The notes: generated from the letters alone by a model not told the origin. Positions 9,391 to 18,537 are shown, numbered from the stretch's first letter. The stretch: 64,000 nt of DNA from Bacillus sp. NEB1478 (GCF_031582965.1 NZ_CP134049.1:2728001-2792000), one strand, 5' to 3'. Numbers and translations: made by a program.

Positions 9391-9576
9391 ATGAAAGATT
9401 ATTTGATTCGTTTGTTTTTCGGAATATTAGCATTTGGTATTTATTTTGGAGTAAAACTTATACTTCATAAAGAGGTCCGTGTAGACTTTTTCTTCGTCCC
9501 AGTTATGATCGCTGGCGGCTGGGGTGGCTCGCGTCTTTATAAGTATTTTCAAAATAAAAATGTTGTATTGAAATAA
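9391..9576 (+). CDS. small two-helix membrane protein
   Basis: A 61-residue protein. The start at 9391 is preferred over an upstream TTG because AAAGGAAG sits eight bases ahead. Two hydrophobic segments are visible (about residues 5-22 and 34-48), with a KEVR polar turn between. It is followed directly by a terminator hairpin. No function recognised. Confidence 0.65.
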   Translation: MKDYLIRLFFGILAFGIYFGVKLILHKEVRVDFFFVPVMIAGGWGGSRLYKYFQNKNVVLK

Positions 9577-9620
9577 AAATGAGCTTAGGAGATGGATCAT
9601 TCTCCTAAGCTCATTTTTTT
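9577..9620. terminator. bidirectional terminator between convergent small genes
   Basis: A 14-bp stem ATGAGCTTAGGAGA / TCTCCTAAGCTCAT with A's before and T's after. It lies between the plus-strand 61-residue gene and the minus-strand 49-residue gene, serving both. Confidence 0.85.
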
Positions 9621-9768
9621 ATAGTTTTGGATTCAAAGGCGTGAGTTCTAATTCGGGCTTTTGGTGTTCTTCTTGTTCGAGTAGTGATTTTTCGCTGTAT
9701 ACAAACTTAGATACTGGCAGGTCAATTGGTTTCATGATTTGCTTTTCTGGATTCGTCATTGACAGCAT
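9619..9768 (-). CDS. 49-residue hydrophilic protein
   Basis: An ATG at 9768 preceded by AAGGAGGGATAGTT, a near-perfect ribosome site. It encodes MLSMTNPEKQIMKPIDLP...SLLEQEEHQKPELELTPLNPKL. It is rich in Pro, Glu and Lys with no hydrophobic helix. The stop abuts a strong bidirectional terminator, which supports a real short transcript. Family not recognised. Confidence 0.6.
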   Translation of the reverse strand: MLSMTNPEKQIMKPIDLPVSKFVYSEKSLLEQEEHQKPELELTPLNPKL

Positions 9769-9928
9769 AACTATCCCTCCTTACCAGGTTTACTCATAAT
9801 GTTCCCTCGTTATTATCTTAATAAACCTTTTTTAGCAAAAATAGGGCTTCAGTCCTGATGAGTTGTCTTAAGCGTGACTAAAGCGTTATGATACATATTA
9901 TGATAAACAGAGGGCTTTTGCCTCTCCT

Positions 9929-11038
9929 GTGAAAGGGATGAATTCTTTGAGATTTGGTGTGATTGGTACAAACTTTATAACAGAACGTTTTATTGAATCA
10001 GCAAGTATGATCGAGGATTTTTCATTGAATGCGGTCTATTCCCGTACAGAAGATCGTGCAAAGGAATTTGCAGCGAAGTATAACGTTACTTCGACTTTTA
10101 CTGATATCGTAGAGATGGCTTCAAGTGGCGAGATTGATGCAGTCTATATTGCAAGTCCAACGTCCTTTCATTATGAACAGTCCATGATCTTCATGAAACA
10201 CGGCAAGCATGTGCTTTGTGAAAAACCAGTCGCTTCTAACGCGAAGGAACTTGAGCGAATGATTGCAACCGCAAAAGAAAACAACGTTCTTTTAATGGAA
10301 GCAATGCGTTCTACGATGACCCCTAACTTTAAAAGTGTAATGGATAACATACATAAAATTGGACCTGTCCGCCGTTACGTCGGAAGCTCGTGTCAGTACT
10401 CCTCCCGCTATGATGCGTATAAGGAAGGAAAGGTATTAAACGCGTTCAATCCAATTTTCTCGAACGGCTCTCTCATGGATATCGGGACTTACTGTTTGTA
10501 TCCTATGGTCGTACTGTTTGGTAAGCCTGAACTCGTAAAAGCAAACGGCTATTTGCTCGGATCTGGTGTGGACGGTGAAGGAAGCATCCTTTTAAACTAT
10601 GAAGACAAAGAAGCAGTTGTGATGTACTCGAAGATTTCGAACTCTTATGCACCATCAGAGATTCAAGGCGAGAAAGGCAGCATTCTGATCGACCATATCC
10701 AGAACATGACGAAAGTGGAGATCCGCTATAAAGATGGATCCACAGAAGATATCACACAAGTGCAGGACAAACCATCCATGTATTATGAAGCTAAGGAATT
10801 TATCGAATTCGCGAAACTACGAAAGCTGGAGTCTGAGATCAACTCCCATGAAAACAGTTTAAGAGTCATGAAGATCATGGATGAGGCTAGAAAGCAGATT
10901 GGACTCGTGTTCCCTGCTGATACCCGCTCACTCGATGACGTGGATTACACACCGAACGACAGAACTGCAGACGGACTGTTAAACTTAATCAAGGGACTGT
11001 CGAACGAAGAACGGCGGAAGCTTCTCGATAAAATGTAA
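9929..11038 (+). CDS. Gfo/Idh/MocA-family NAD(P)-dependent oxidoreductase
   Basis: A 369-residue protein. The N-terminal Rossmann fold starts GVIGTNFI (about residues 10-17). The family's EKP motif appears as CEKPVA near residue 98, and the catalytic-region DIGTYCLYP near 188. The family oxidises sugars, inositols or related alcohols with NAD(P); the substrate here is unknown. The GTG at 9929 and an ATG three codons later are both possible starts, since neither has a well-placed ribosome site. Upstream GAGGGCTTTTGCCTC can form a small hairpin around the start region. Monocistronic, with a terminator 67 nt after the stop. Confidence 0.85.
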   Translation: MKGMNSLRFGVIGTNFITERFIESASMIEDFSLNAVYSRTEDRAKEFAAKYNVTSTFTDIVEMASSGEIDAVYIASPTSFHYEQSMIFMKHGKHVLCEKPVASNAKELERMIATAKENNVLLMEAMRSTMTPNFKSVMDNIHKIGPVRRYVGSSCQYSSRYDAYKEGKVLNAFNPIFSNGSLMDIGTYCLYPMVVLFGKPELVKANGYLLGSGVDGEGSILLNYEDKEAVVMYSKISNSYAPSEIQGEKGSILIDHIQNMTKVEIRYKDGSTEDITQVQDKPSMYYEAKEFIEFAKLRKLESEINSHENSLRVMKIMDEARKQIGLVFPADTRSLDDVDYTPNDRTADGLLNLIKGLSNEERRKLLDKM

Positions 11039-11104
11039 GCTGAGTACTACAATAAGACTGGTTTTCGTTGTGAGCTTGAGGATTATTATTGAATGCTATA
11101 ATTC

Positions 11105-11136
11105 AAAACGCTTAGTTCTCAAGAACTAAGCGTTTT
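11105..11136. terminator. bidirectional hairpin terminator
   Basis: AAAACGCTTAGTTCT / AGAACTAAGCGTTTT, a 15-bp stem with a tiny loop, between the oxidoreductase (plus) and the XRE gene (minus). Confidence 0.85.
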
Positions 11137-11180
11137 CAGACTAAAATCTCTTATACAATAAGGAGATTTAATTAAGCTAT

Positions 11181-11396
11181 TTATTTTCTCTCTTGAAATT
11201 CCATGATGTCTTCAATTGTTTTTATATCTAATGCTTCCGCAATAGCAGCTAAATGTTTAAAATTAATAACAGTACGTGTTCCTCTGACAATGTCACTAAT
11301 TGTTGCTTCTCTAACATTGGATTTTTTTGATAATTCTTTTTGTGTTAAACCACGTTCTTCAAGTATTTCTTTTAATTTAAATTTTACTTCTAACAT
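11181..11396 (-). CDS. small XRE-family HTH regulator (antitoxin-like)
   Basis: A 71-residue protein, essentially one Cro/C1-type helix-turn-helix: ILEERGLTQKELSKKSNV followed by the recognition helix EATISDIVRG. The start has AAGAGGTGA upstream. It lies 64 nt downstream of the AIPR gene on the same strand with a hairpin between. Inference: represses the pair and may neutralise the AIPR effector, the order (effector first, regulator second) being like HigBA modules. This pairing is not proof of a toxin-antitoxin system. Confidence 0.85.
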   Translation of the reverse strand: MLEVKFKLKEILEERGLTQKELSKKSNVREATISDIVRGTRTVINFKHLAAIAEALDIKTIEDIMEFQERK

Positions 11397-11418
11397 ATAT
11401 ACTCACCTCTTAAATTAT

Positions 11419-11456
11419 AAGAGGTACCATAAATTAGAAAATTCACGGCACCTCTT
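11419..11456 (-). promoter_or_regulatory. intercistronic hairpin between AIPR and XRE genes
   Basis: Stem AAGAGGTGCC / GGTACCTCTT (one mismatch) around an 18-base loop, placed between the AIPR stop and the XRE ribosome site. No long T run follows, so it may tune expression or stability rather than end transcription. Confidence 0.45.
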
Positions 11457-11460
11457 TAAT

Positions 11461-12591
11461 TTATACTGCACGTTCAACAGTCATATATAAAATATCCCAT
11501 GCGTTAGCATCTTTTCCAACTGCATTAGGATTGTTTCCAATTGCTTCCGTATACTTCATTATCTTTGTAGCTAATTGTTTTCTTAATTCATCGTAAAGTG
11601 CAAATACATCGCGTTTCCACTCATATTTACCTGTGTCGATATTAAGTTCTACAGCTGCACGGAATGACGCAACTAAGGGATAAATTAAACCATCAGGTAC
11701 TCTATAAATCGAATCTTCTTGGCGGAACTTTGTTTTTGCAACTACTTTTCCTTCTTTATATCCTGAATATTTTTTTCCTCCATAGCGTCCACCAGTAGCA
11801 TTATAAGCTTCTGGAAAATCCCTTTCTATTTGATCATACAAATCAAATATATCAGGGGCAATATTTGAAAAAATCTCAAATTGGTCTGGATTTTCTAAAT
11901 AATCATCTAAAACTTTAGCTTTGGTACTATATGCTTGTGTAGGATGAACTGTTTGCGAATAAACATTGCGATTGAACATTGTAAGAATTGCCACAATTTC
12001 ACGTGCGTCGATCATTTTGACCTTCGGTGCCAATTGCTGATTTTGTTTAAATGCGATTCTTTCGAAAAACGGCATACCACCAATAGCATCCTTAATTGAA
12101 TCGAATTTATTGCTTAGTTCCGCTAATGATTTATCGTCAACTTGGACAGAAGTATTACGAGCTGCTGCTAATGGCTCTATTATATCCTCCACACCAACCA
12201 TAATTTCAAACGCCATAAATTGATTAAGTCCTTTATTTTGATGTTTAAGAGCTATTTTTAAAGAGTGACCGCCATCTATATTTCCATGTTCATAGTCATC
12301 ATCTAAAAATAACATCATTTCACCTTTTTTTGTATCATATTGGACTTTTTCAGCCGATACCACTACTCCACGATTTTTAAGATGGAAATCACCATCGTTA
12401 CTTAATAAGGAATCTTCAATTTGTTTAGCCACAGATGTAGTTAGTTTCTGATCACGCGGATTCGGTCCAAATGAAATATCTTTTGGTAAATCATTAATAT
12501 GCACATAACATACATATTTTCTTTTGTTTCCTCGTCCAATTGGATCTTCCATTCGTTTGAATTGAGTAGCTTTAATTTTTAACATAGTCAT
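11461..12591 (-). CDS. AIPR-family abortive-infection protein
   Basis: A 376-residue protein with an AGGAGG ribosome site. Family signatures: LKNRGVVVSA at 71-80 and GNIDGGHS at 103-110, the pair that marks AIPR/DGQHR-like proteins (usual NNGI and nGxQT or DGGH forms), followed by AARNTSVQVDDKSL, the expected downstream block. Known: AIPR proteins were named from a plasmid-borne phage-abortive gene and also occur as accessory parts of MORC/Z1 restriction systems. Here it stands apart from that operon and is paired with a small XRE protein. Inference: a phage-triggered effector regulated by its neighbour. Confidence 0.8.
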   Translation of the reverse strand: MTMLKIKATQFKRMEDPIGRGNKRKYVCYVHINDLPKDISFGPNPRDQKLTTSVAKQIEDSLLSNDGDFHLKNRGVVVSAEKVQYDTKKGEMMLFLDDDYEHGNIDGGHSLKIALKHQNKGLNQFMAFEIMVGVEDIIEPLAAARNTSVQVDDKSLAELSNKFDSIKDAIGGMPFFERIAFKQNQQLAPKVKMIDAREIVAILTMFNRNVYSQTVHPTQAYSTKAKVLDDYLENPDQFEIFSNIAPDIFDLYDQIERDFPEAYNATGGRYGGKKYSGYKEGKVVAKTKFRQEDSIYRVPDGLIYPLVASFRAAVELNIDTGKYEWKRDVFALYDELRKQLATKIMKYTEAIGNNPNAVGKDANAWDILYMTVERAV

Positions 12592-12932
12592 ATTTCTTCC
12601 TCCTACAATTTAGTAGCCTAGCTAACTATGAGTAAGTTCAGCAGGTTTATAAATACATAATAACGCAATATCGTAATTACGTCAATTAGAATTTTGAAAT
12701 TTTTTCTAAATAATTCAATACATACGTTTCGCTAAAATAATTAGCCATCATATACATTCACCCAGCTTATGTTCCAGTTCAGGTACAACTCCCCTTTTGT
12801 CGGCCAACTCCCCTGTTGAATCATAGTAATCAAAAATAAGTAATAACACTGGGAATTACATACACAAATTATATTCTAAAAAAGGGACTAATGAACTATA
12901 ATTGAAGTATCATAAACATCTAAGGAGTCTCT
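12592..12932. other. AT-rich divergent intergenic region, no gene seen
   Basis: It separates the minus-strand AIPR pair from the plus-strand YqhQ-like gene and must hold both promoters. An AAGGAG ribosome site lies just before 12933. Nothing else stands out. Confidence 0.5.
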
Positions 12933-13676
12933 ATGAATATTGGTGGTCGTGCTCTCAAAAACGGAATCATGTTCCAATCGGATAACTACATAGTAAAAGC
13001 TAGATATAATAGTGATGGTAAAATCACCATCACAGAAGAATCCACATCATTTGTATTAGATAACTGGCTTGTCAGATTTTTAAGTTCCTTACCCTTTCTG
13101 AGAAGTCTGGTTGCACTCTTAAGGATTTTGTGGGATTCAAAGAAAGTTCTTATAATTACGTGTATTATCGTAATTCCAGTTACCATGCTCCTCGAAAAAT
13201 ATAATATTATTAATGATTCCAATATTGATGAAATCAATACAGGATTCCAATATTTCTATATCATTTTTATATTTTTTCTTTTCTGGCTGATATATCGTAT
13301 ATATGGTAAATTCCACGGCGCAGAACATAAGGCGATAAATACTTATCTTGAGTTTGGAAAAGTTGAAATAAAACAAGTCAAGAAAGCAACACGTATATCC
13401 TCTAGGTGTGGGACAAATCTTGTATTTATTGTTATTATGCTGAAAATTATCACCCTAGGTTTACACATAAACAGCCCGATTGTTAATTTGTCTGTTTGGA
13501 TGATCGCTTATGAAATCTTTGAGCTGCAAGAAACTAAGTTAGCTTTTTTGAGTAAACCGTTTATTAAAATCGGGGAATTTTTTCAGAAACTGACAACTGC
13601 CGAACCAACAACTTATGAACTGGAACCAGCTGTAATTGGTATAAATCGCTTAATTCAACTGGAGAAATCCATTTAG
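12933..13676 (+). CDS. DUF1385 (YqhQ-like) membrane protein
   Basis: A 247-residue protein. It begins NIGGRALKNGIMFQS, matching the GGQAVMEGVMMRSP start of the family. It carries the central FHGAEHKAINTY (about 127-138) and SRCGTNL (about 156-162) blocks typical of DUF1385. Four or five hydrophobic segments make it an integral membrane protein. Several usually conserved positions are altered (GGRALKNG for GGQAVMEG), so it is a divergent paralogue of the Bacillus YqhQ protein. The function of the family is not firmly established. It is monocistronic with its own terminator. Confidence 0.8.
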   Translation: MNIGGRALKNGIMFQSDNYIVKARYNSDGKITITEESTSFVLDNWLVRFLSSLPFLRSLVALLRILWDSKKVLIITCIIVIPVTMLLEKYNIINDSNIDEINTGFQYFYIIFIFFLFWLIYRIYGKFHGAEHKAINTYLEFGKVEIKQVKKATRISSRCGTNLVFIVIMLKIITLGLHINSPIVNLSVWMIAYEIFELQETKLAFLSKPFIKIGEFFQKLTTAEPTTYELEPAVIGINRLIQLEKSI

Positions 13677-13705
13677 AAAAAGACGTACTTTGTGTACGTC
13701 TTTTT
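13677..13705 (+). terminator. strong terminator after the YqhQ-like gene
   Basis: AAAAAGACGTAC, five-base loop, GTACGTCTTTTT: perfect 12-bp stem with T tail. Confidence 0.9.
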
Positions 13706-13869
13706 CTACTATCTATCACTCACAAAATCTTTTAACTTATTCTCCAGTAGAGCAGAATTAGCTTTGACTTTTGTACAACTGTAGCTCCAACTTTATTGAA
13801 AGAGATGACTTGCTTAAGCTTTTCACTCGTCATCGCTTACTTTTACAAATTCAGCAATTAATAAAATCA

Positions 13870-14007
13870 TTAGTCTGATAGAGCTTCTGAAATTTGTATC
13901 GTCTCAATCGATGCTTTCATTGGAGGACTTTCCGCATTTTTGGCAAATCCAAAGACGCTGTACAATACAATGGTTACACCGATAACAATCTTCTTATTTA
14001 TTTTCAT
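13870..14007 (-). CDS. 45-residue exported or membrane peptide coupled to the histidine kinase
   Basis: The ATG at 14007 overlaps the kinase stop as ATGA, so translation is coupled. It encodes MKINKKIVIGVTIVLYSVFG, then FAKNAESPPMKASIETIQIS and a short acidic end. A positively charged N-terminus plus a 16-residue hydrophobic stretch ending near FAKNA looks like a signal peptide or one membrane helix with a short outside tail. It is the third gene of the response regulator-kinase operon. Inference: a small modulator or target of the kinase. No homologue is recognised. Confidence 0.65.
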   Translation of the reverse strand: MKINKKIVIGVTIVLYSVFGFAKNAESPPMKASIETIQISEALSD

Positions 14008-16217
14008 GGTTCCATCGCATCCAATTCGATCGTGACTTTAAATAGATCCCCATCTACATCAATATCCATCGTTCCATCGTGCAGGTCGACAATGGATTTA
14101 GCAATCGCAAGACCTAAGCCGGATCCATCTGTATGACGCGAAGTATCTCCCCGCTTGAACCGTTCAAACAACTCCTCGATGTTTCCGCCTAGTTCATATT
14201 TAGAGACGTTCTTAAATGAGATCTTCACTTTGTGTTTTTCATTCGTCACCGACATGTAGACCCTTGTGTTTTCAAGTGAATACTTAAGAACATTTCCTAT
14301 TAGATTATCAAACACCCGCCACATTTTTTGACCGTCCACATAGGTGAAGATCGGACTGTTTGGGGTTGCCAGTCTAAAAGTTAAGGATGACTCCTTGATC
14401 GTTTCGTTATATTCGGCCATCGCCTGCTGCAGCAGCTGAACGATATCTACCTTTTGTTTCGTAAGTTCAATCTTGCCGCTTGCCATTTTAGAAGCTTCGA
14501 ACAGATCATCAATCAAGATCTTCAGACGCTTCGATTTGCGGTCGATGATTTCCAGATACGAATCATGATCGTCTTTCGTCACCCCGGGTGACTTCAGAAG
14601 TTCTGTATACGTGATGATTGAAGTTAACGGTGTACGGAGGTCATGACTTACATTTGTAATCAGCTCGTTTTTCAGGCGTTCACTTTTGGCTTCTTCTTTC
14701 TTTGACGTTTTCACACCGTGTTTCAAGAGATTCAGATTCCCAGCAAGCATGGCTAATGCCGATTTTCCCTTATGAGGCAGATCTTGTTCCAATTGCCCGG
14801 CTGCAAGTTCTTTGGAATGCTGGATGATCCGGTTCAAATATCCGATCCGTTTGAACAGATACAGCAGTACAGGTACAGTGAAAACAATAAACAGAAAGAA
14901 ATAAAGGATGAATGTTTCCGGGTACATGAACACAACCCCCGCACCAAATCCAGACAAAAAAATCACGATAAGGAGCAACAGAATCTGAATACCCACACTT
15001 CTGTTGTAAAACACATCTGATCCCAATCGATAGAACCATCGGGACATTTTTATGAGAAAAGCTTCTCTATACAATTCTCTGCTACCGATCTCCGGGTAGA
15101 TCCATACCGCTTGGATAAGAGTGACCCCGACCATGAAGACCGCGATCAGAAATTCAAAGAGTCCGTCACTATATAAGAACGAAAAGGACAGTTGATCATA
15201 GTTTTGCGCATTCATCACGAGTGCTAACAACATAAGAAAAATCGTAATTAATAGACTCCCCAAGCGAATATCGATTGGGATTTTCTTGTATAGGTTTCTT
15301 TTTTCCGATGCAGCAATCATCTTTATAGGATGAAGTTTCCTTGCCCAAAAAAACACGAGGCATAACACGGAAAGACTGCCGATTGAAGTTGCATAAAAGA
15401 ACATCTGCCTGTTTTTATAATCATCGTTCTGCTTTTGGAGCCAATCCCCTTTAGAAGCAGAAGCTGGCAAAGTAATGATTCCTTGAAGCAATCTTGGTTT
15501 ATGGGCAAAGTATTCATCCTGTGTATAATCTAAAAAGGAATAATGACCATTTATCTGCAAAGAACCATTTTCGGAAGAGGAAGAATATTTCCTTGTGAAC
15601 AAATTCGATTTATCTTCCAAATCTTCCGGGCTGTCTGTATTCTTTACATTTGTAAAAACCTCTCCAGTTTTCGCATCCTCCAGATAGTATTGGAAGCCAA
15701 GAAGATTAGGATCGTATTCGGCCAAATACCTTTCTCGCGCATCCAAAAATGTATCAATCTGTTTTTCTTTCTCTTTGATAACCTTTCCTTTGACATGTTC
15801 ATCACTTTTAAAATTTTCGATGATATCTTTAATCTTCTCATCTCTTTGCTGTTCATAAAGCTTCACGACATCTTCATTTCCGGCAGCCCTGGCATCATCG
15901 ATCTTCGGTGCGTACTGATCTCTCAAGTTGGTCACCTGCTCGGACAAAGTTCCGTAACGAGTGCGATGCTCCTCAATATCTTCCTTCTTAACTTTGATGT
16001 TGTCCTTTAACTCTTTTTCTGAAGGTTTATTAATTTCAGCAATGCCGATGTAGTCAATATAATCATCTAGTTGAACGTTAAACTCTCCTGTATGAAAATA
16101 ATCTTTGTTAAAGTACCAATGGCCGTTCTCAAAAATGGAGACGATTCCGCTGATCCCAAAGGTCAACAACAGGACCCAAACGAACATCTTGGTTCTACTT
16201 TTCCATTTTGTATCCAA
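14004..16217 (-). CDS. multi-spanning sensor histidine kinase, VanS-like catalytic core
   Basis: A 737-residue protein. A first membrane helix (about 11-29) is followed by an outside domain of about 240 residues rich in charged coiled-coil sequence, then about five more membrane helices (roughly 275-460), a HAMP-like linker, an H-box SHDLRTPLTS near residue 525, N-box NLIGNVLKYS and G-box HTDGSGLGLAIAKS near 700. The 5' end overlaps the response regulator gene by 23 nt; the first codon is TTG, with an ATG ten codons later as the alternative. It senses something outside the membrane, unknown, and phosphorylates the adjacent regulator. Followed by a coupled 45-residue peptide gene. Confidence 0.9.
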   Translation of the reverse strand: MDTKWKSRTKMFVWVLLLTFGISGIVSIFENGHWYFNKDYFHTGEFNVQLDDYIDYIGIAEINKPSEKELKDNIKVKKEDIEEHRTRYGTLSEQVTNLRDQYAPKIDDARAAGNEDVVKLYEQQRDEKIKDIIENFKSDEHVKGKVIKEKEKQIDTFLDARERYLAEYDPNLLGFQYYLEDAKTGEVFTNVKNTDSPEDLEDKSNLFTRKYSSSSENGSLQINGHYSFLDYTQDEYFAHKPRLLQGIITLPASASKGDWLQKQNDDYKNRQMFFYATSIGSLSVLCLVFFWARKLHPIKMIAASEKRNLYKKIPIDIRLGSLLITIFLMLLALVMNAQNYDQLSFSFLYSDGLFEFLIAVFMVGVTLIQAVWIYPEIGSRELYREAFLIKMSRWFYRLGSDVFYNRSVGIQILLLLIVIFLSGFGAGVVFMYPETFILYFFLFIVFTVPVLLYLFKRIGYLNRIIQHSKELAAGQLEQDLPHKGKSALAMLAGNLNLLKHGVKTSKKEEAKSERLKNELITNVSHDLRTPLTSIITYTELLKSPGVTKDDHDSYLEIIDRKSKRLKILIDDLFEASKMASGKIELTKQKVDIVQLLQQAMAEYNETIKESSLTFRLATPNSPIFTYVDGQKMWRVFDNLIGNVLKYSLENTRVYMSVTNEKHKVKISFKNVSKYELGGNIEELFERFKRGDTSRHTDGSGLGLAIAKSIVDLHDGTMDIDVDGDLFKVTIELDAMEP

Positions 16218-16887
16218 TTCCCCATACCACCTTTAAATATCTTGGATTTTTCGGATCGATCTCGATCTTTTCTCTAATCTTTCGGATATGGACAGCGACT
16301 GTATTCTCCGCATTATAACTAGGCTCTTTCCAAACCCGCTCATAAATGTCCGTAATGGAGAAAACTCTGCCCGGATAGGACATCAGCAGCTCCACAATCT
16401 TATATTCGATCGGTGTGAATTTTACAGATTCACCGTTTACGGCAACTTCTTTCGCTTCCTTATCAAGTGTCAGTCCGTTCAGATTGATGACGTTGGTTTT
16501 CCCTTCATATGTACCGAGTGTGACGTACCGGCGGAGCTGGGACTTGACGCGGGCAATCAGCTCCAGTGTATTGAACGGCTTTGTCACATAATCATCTGCA
16601 CCAATCTGAAGGCCCAGTATTTTATCGGTATCTTCACTCTTTGCACTTAGAATAATGATTGGGATGTTCTTTTGTTCACGTATCCGAAATGTCGTCGAGA
16701 TGCCATCTAATCTCGGCATCATGATATCCAATATGATGAGGTGTATGTGGTGCGCATCTAATTTTTCAATTGCTTCGATCCCATCTCTCGCTTGTACGAC
16801 ATTTATTCCTTCGTTCTTCAAATATATTTCAATTGCATCGCGGATTTCTTTCTCATCATCCACGACCAGCACGTTACATTCATTCAT
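16195..16887 (-). CDS. OmpR/VanR-type response regulator
   Basis: A 230-residue protein. The receiver domain shows the acidic pair D10-D11, phospho-acceptor D54 in LIILDIMMP and K103 in VTKPF. The C-terminal winged helix (about 130-230) ends with the typical TVAVHIRKIREKIE and GIGYKMEK. AAGGGAGAG precedes the ATG. First gene of a three-gene operon with the kinase and small peptide. A TATAAT sits about 25 nt ahead of the start codon but without a clear -35. Confidence 0.93.
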   Translation of the reverse strand: MNECNVLVVDDEKEIRDAIEIYLKNEGINVVQARDGIEAIEKLDAHHIHLIILDIMMPRLDGISTTFRIREQKNIPIIILSAKSEDTDKILGLQIGADDYVTKPFNTLELIARVKSQLRRYVTLGTYEGKTNVINLNGLTLDKEAKEVAVNGESVKFTPIEYKIVELLMSYPGRVFSITDIYERVWKEPSYNAENTVAVHIRKIREKIEIDPKNPRYLKVVWGIGYKMEK

Positions 16888-17052
16888 TTTTTCACTCTCC
16901 CTTCTGCATTATAGCATGGTATATATTTGAAATTATTCTCATCTTATCCTGAAATTCTTTACATTTTCCTAGCATAAATCTTAAGACTTTCTTAATATTG
17001 CGATTGAAATTGAAACTCGTCTCATTTCCATCAGACTGAGCCCCATTCATTG

Positions 17053-17091
17053 CATAAAAAAGGCATCTCTCCTTTTTGGAGAAATGCAAGT
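17053..17091 (-). repeat. dispersed terminator-like hairpin, copy 1
   Basis: Plus strand A-run then GCATCTCTCC, loop TTTTT, GGAGAAATGC. Read on the minus strand it is a hairpin with T tail, the same design as the other dispersed copies. It lies about 250 nt beyond the GNAT stop. Confidence 0.7.
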
Positions 17092-17144
17092 TTTGTGGAG
17101 TAATAGAAAATTTGTACAATGCAGCAGGCGGGTGTCGAAATTAG

Positions 17145-17245
17145 TCGACTCGGGAGTATATGATCAAAACTCGTTGGATTATTGGCCATTCTCGTTGGAT
17201 TAACGGACATTTCCGTTAGAATAATAGAAACACTCGGTGGATTGT
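17145..17245 (+). repeat. degenerate GTTGGATTATT tandem repeat (copy A)
   Basis: Successive units CTCGTTGGATTATTGG, CTCGTTGGATTAACGG, TCCGTTAGAATAATAG, CTCGGTGGATTGTC, spaced about 20-24 nt. Looks like a diverged member of the GTGGAATTATTGG arrays seen later. Confidence 0.5.
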
Positions 17246-17344
17246 CATCTCAAAGGGAAGATCATTCATAATGCGGGTGATCGTACCTATGTATGAATTA
17301 ATCCTCTCTCTACTACATGTAATCGGTGTTTTTTTCTTTATGGC

Positions 17345-17815
17345 TTACCGTTTTATCATCGTAATAAATGCAGCTCTCTGAGTGCTGAATTCACCGTCTT
17401 TTACAAACCCTAGTTTTTCATAGAGATGCATCGCTCTTTTGTTGAATTCAGCTACCGTTAGCCGAATGGGAATGTCGCCGTTATTTTCTTTAATAAAATC
17501 CATTATGGTCGACACGAATTGAAAACCATTCCCCTTGCCAGTATGACTGGGATTCATTCCCAACCCCATATCAATCATTTGTTCTTTATAGACACCATGC
17601 TGATTTCCGATCGGAACTTGAGCAGCCTCACCCGTACAATAGAACCCTATTAATTCTTTATTGTCTTTCCTTAGAGAATAATAGGAACCATTAAGCAGTT
17701 CATTCATCGCCTCTTCGGTTAATGAATTATCATAAAAATCATAGGGTTTTTCGTAACTCCATTTAAGAATTTCCTCAGCCGTTTTTTCATTCATATGTTC
17801 TACACTTACTTTCAC
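17345..17815 (-). CDS. GNAT-family N-acetyltransferase
   Basis: A 156-residue protein; GTG start at 17815 with AAGGGGTG eight bases upstream. Acetyl-CoA motif A is seen as LGMNPSHTGKGNGFQFVSTI (about 87-106), and the late motif B as FNKRAMHLYEKLGFVKDGEF. Acceptor substrate unknown. Monocistronic; the nearest downstream hairpin is about 250 nt away. Confidence 0.85.
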   Translation of the reverse strand: MKVSVEHMNEKTAEEILKWSYEKPYDFYDNSLTEEAMNELLNGSYYSLRKDNKELIGFYCTGEAAQVPIGNQHGVYKEQMIDMGLGMNPSHTGKGNGFQFVSTIMDFIKENNGDIPIRLTVAEFNKRAMHLYEKLGFVKDGEFSTQRAAFITMIKR

Positions 17816-17952
17816 TTTCTAGACACCCCTTATTACAAAACTCACTCAGCACTTTGGCCCCTGCCGACACATTCTAACAATTAGGGCTATAGTTTAAAGC
17901 GGTCGTTGTTTGGATATTTAAATAGATTACTAGAATTCTTAATTACTGCTTT

Positions 17953-18537
17953 TTAATTAGCGGCAACAAAATACCAGTGATCATCAAGCTTTTCTATTTC
18001 TATAAAATCTTCACCGAAGAAGTGTGTTGGCTTTCGATCATTTGGTGAGTAGACTATGCCTGAGAAATTATCCAGTATTCCTCTGAACGTGAAGAATAAG
18101 ACAGCGTAATTCTCTCCGTGTTTTTCGATGACAATATCACCGCCACCGTTTGATAAGTTTTTATACTCATTTGGCAAGTGGATGAGCGTTGGATTATAAG
18201 ATACATTCGGTTTCAATGTTCCATCGTTCACTTTTGCAATGACTTCGTTTCTTTGCGACTCGTTCCACTTGAAGTCCAGGTCGATTACAATCTGGTTGAA
18301 TGGGATGAGAATCCATAATACAATCGCAATTATTTGGATCCCCAATGGATTCCAATCCTTTTTCTTAAATAATCGTATGATAGATAAAATAAAAATGACG
18401 ATGAAGGATCCATAAACAACGAGCCATGCAAAAGGCATGAGAAGTAAAGTCAATAGATCCATAAGCTTCCATTGTAAAAACGGAAGTAAAAGGATGAGCA
18501 AACTGCTTATTATGGAAGCCTTTAATTGGTTATTCAA
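17953..18537 (-). CDS. hypothetical membrane protein with outside domain
   Basis: A 194-residue protein; TTG start at 18537 after an AGGTG site. Three hydrophobic segments in residues 8-100, then an extracellular C-terminal half with short beta-rich stretches. Fourth gene of a co-oriented group of small membrane genes, 64 nt after the previous one. No family recognised. Confidence 0.6.
   Translation of the reverse strand: MNNQLKASIISSLLILLLPFLQWKLMDLLTLLLMPFAWLVVYGSFIVIFILSIIRLFKKKDWNPLGIQIIAIVLWILIPFNQIVIDLDFKWNESQRNEVIAKVNDGTLKPNVSYNPTLIHLPNEYKNLSNGGGDIVIEKHGENYAVLFFTFRGILDNFSGIVYSPNDRKPTHFFGEDFIEIEKLDDHWYFVAAN

Larger units (their letters stand above)
16888..17344. other. intergenic region with promoter area, hairpin repeat and GGATTATT repeats
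   Basis: No gene is supported. It contains the two-component promoter area, a dispersed hairpin (17053-17091) and a degenerate run of GTTGGATTATT-type units (17145-17245). Confidence 0.6.
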
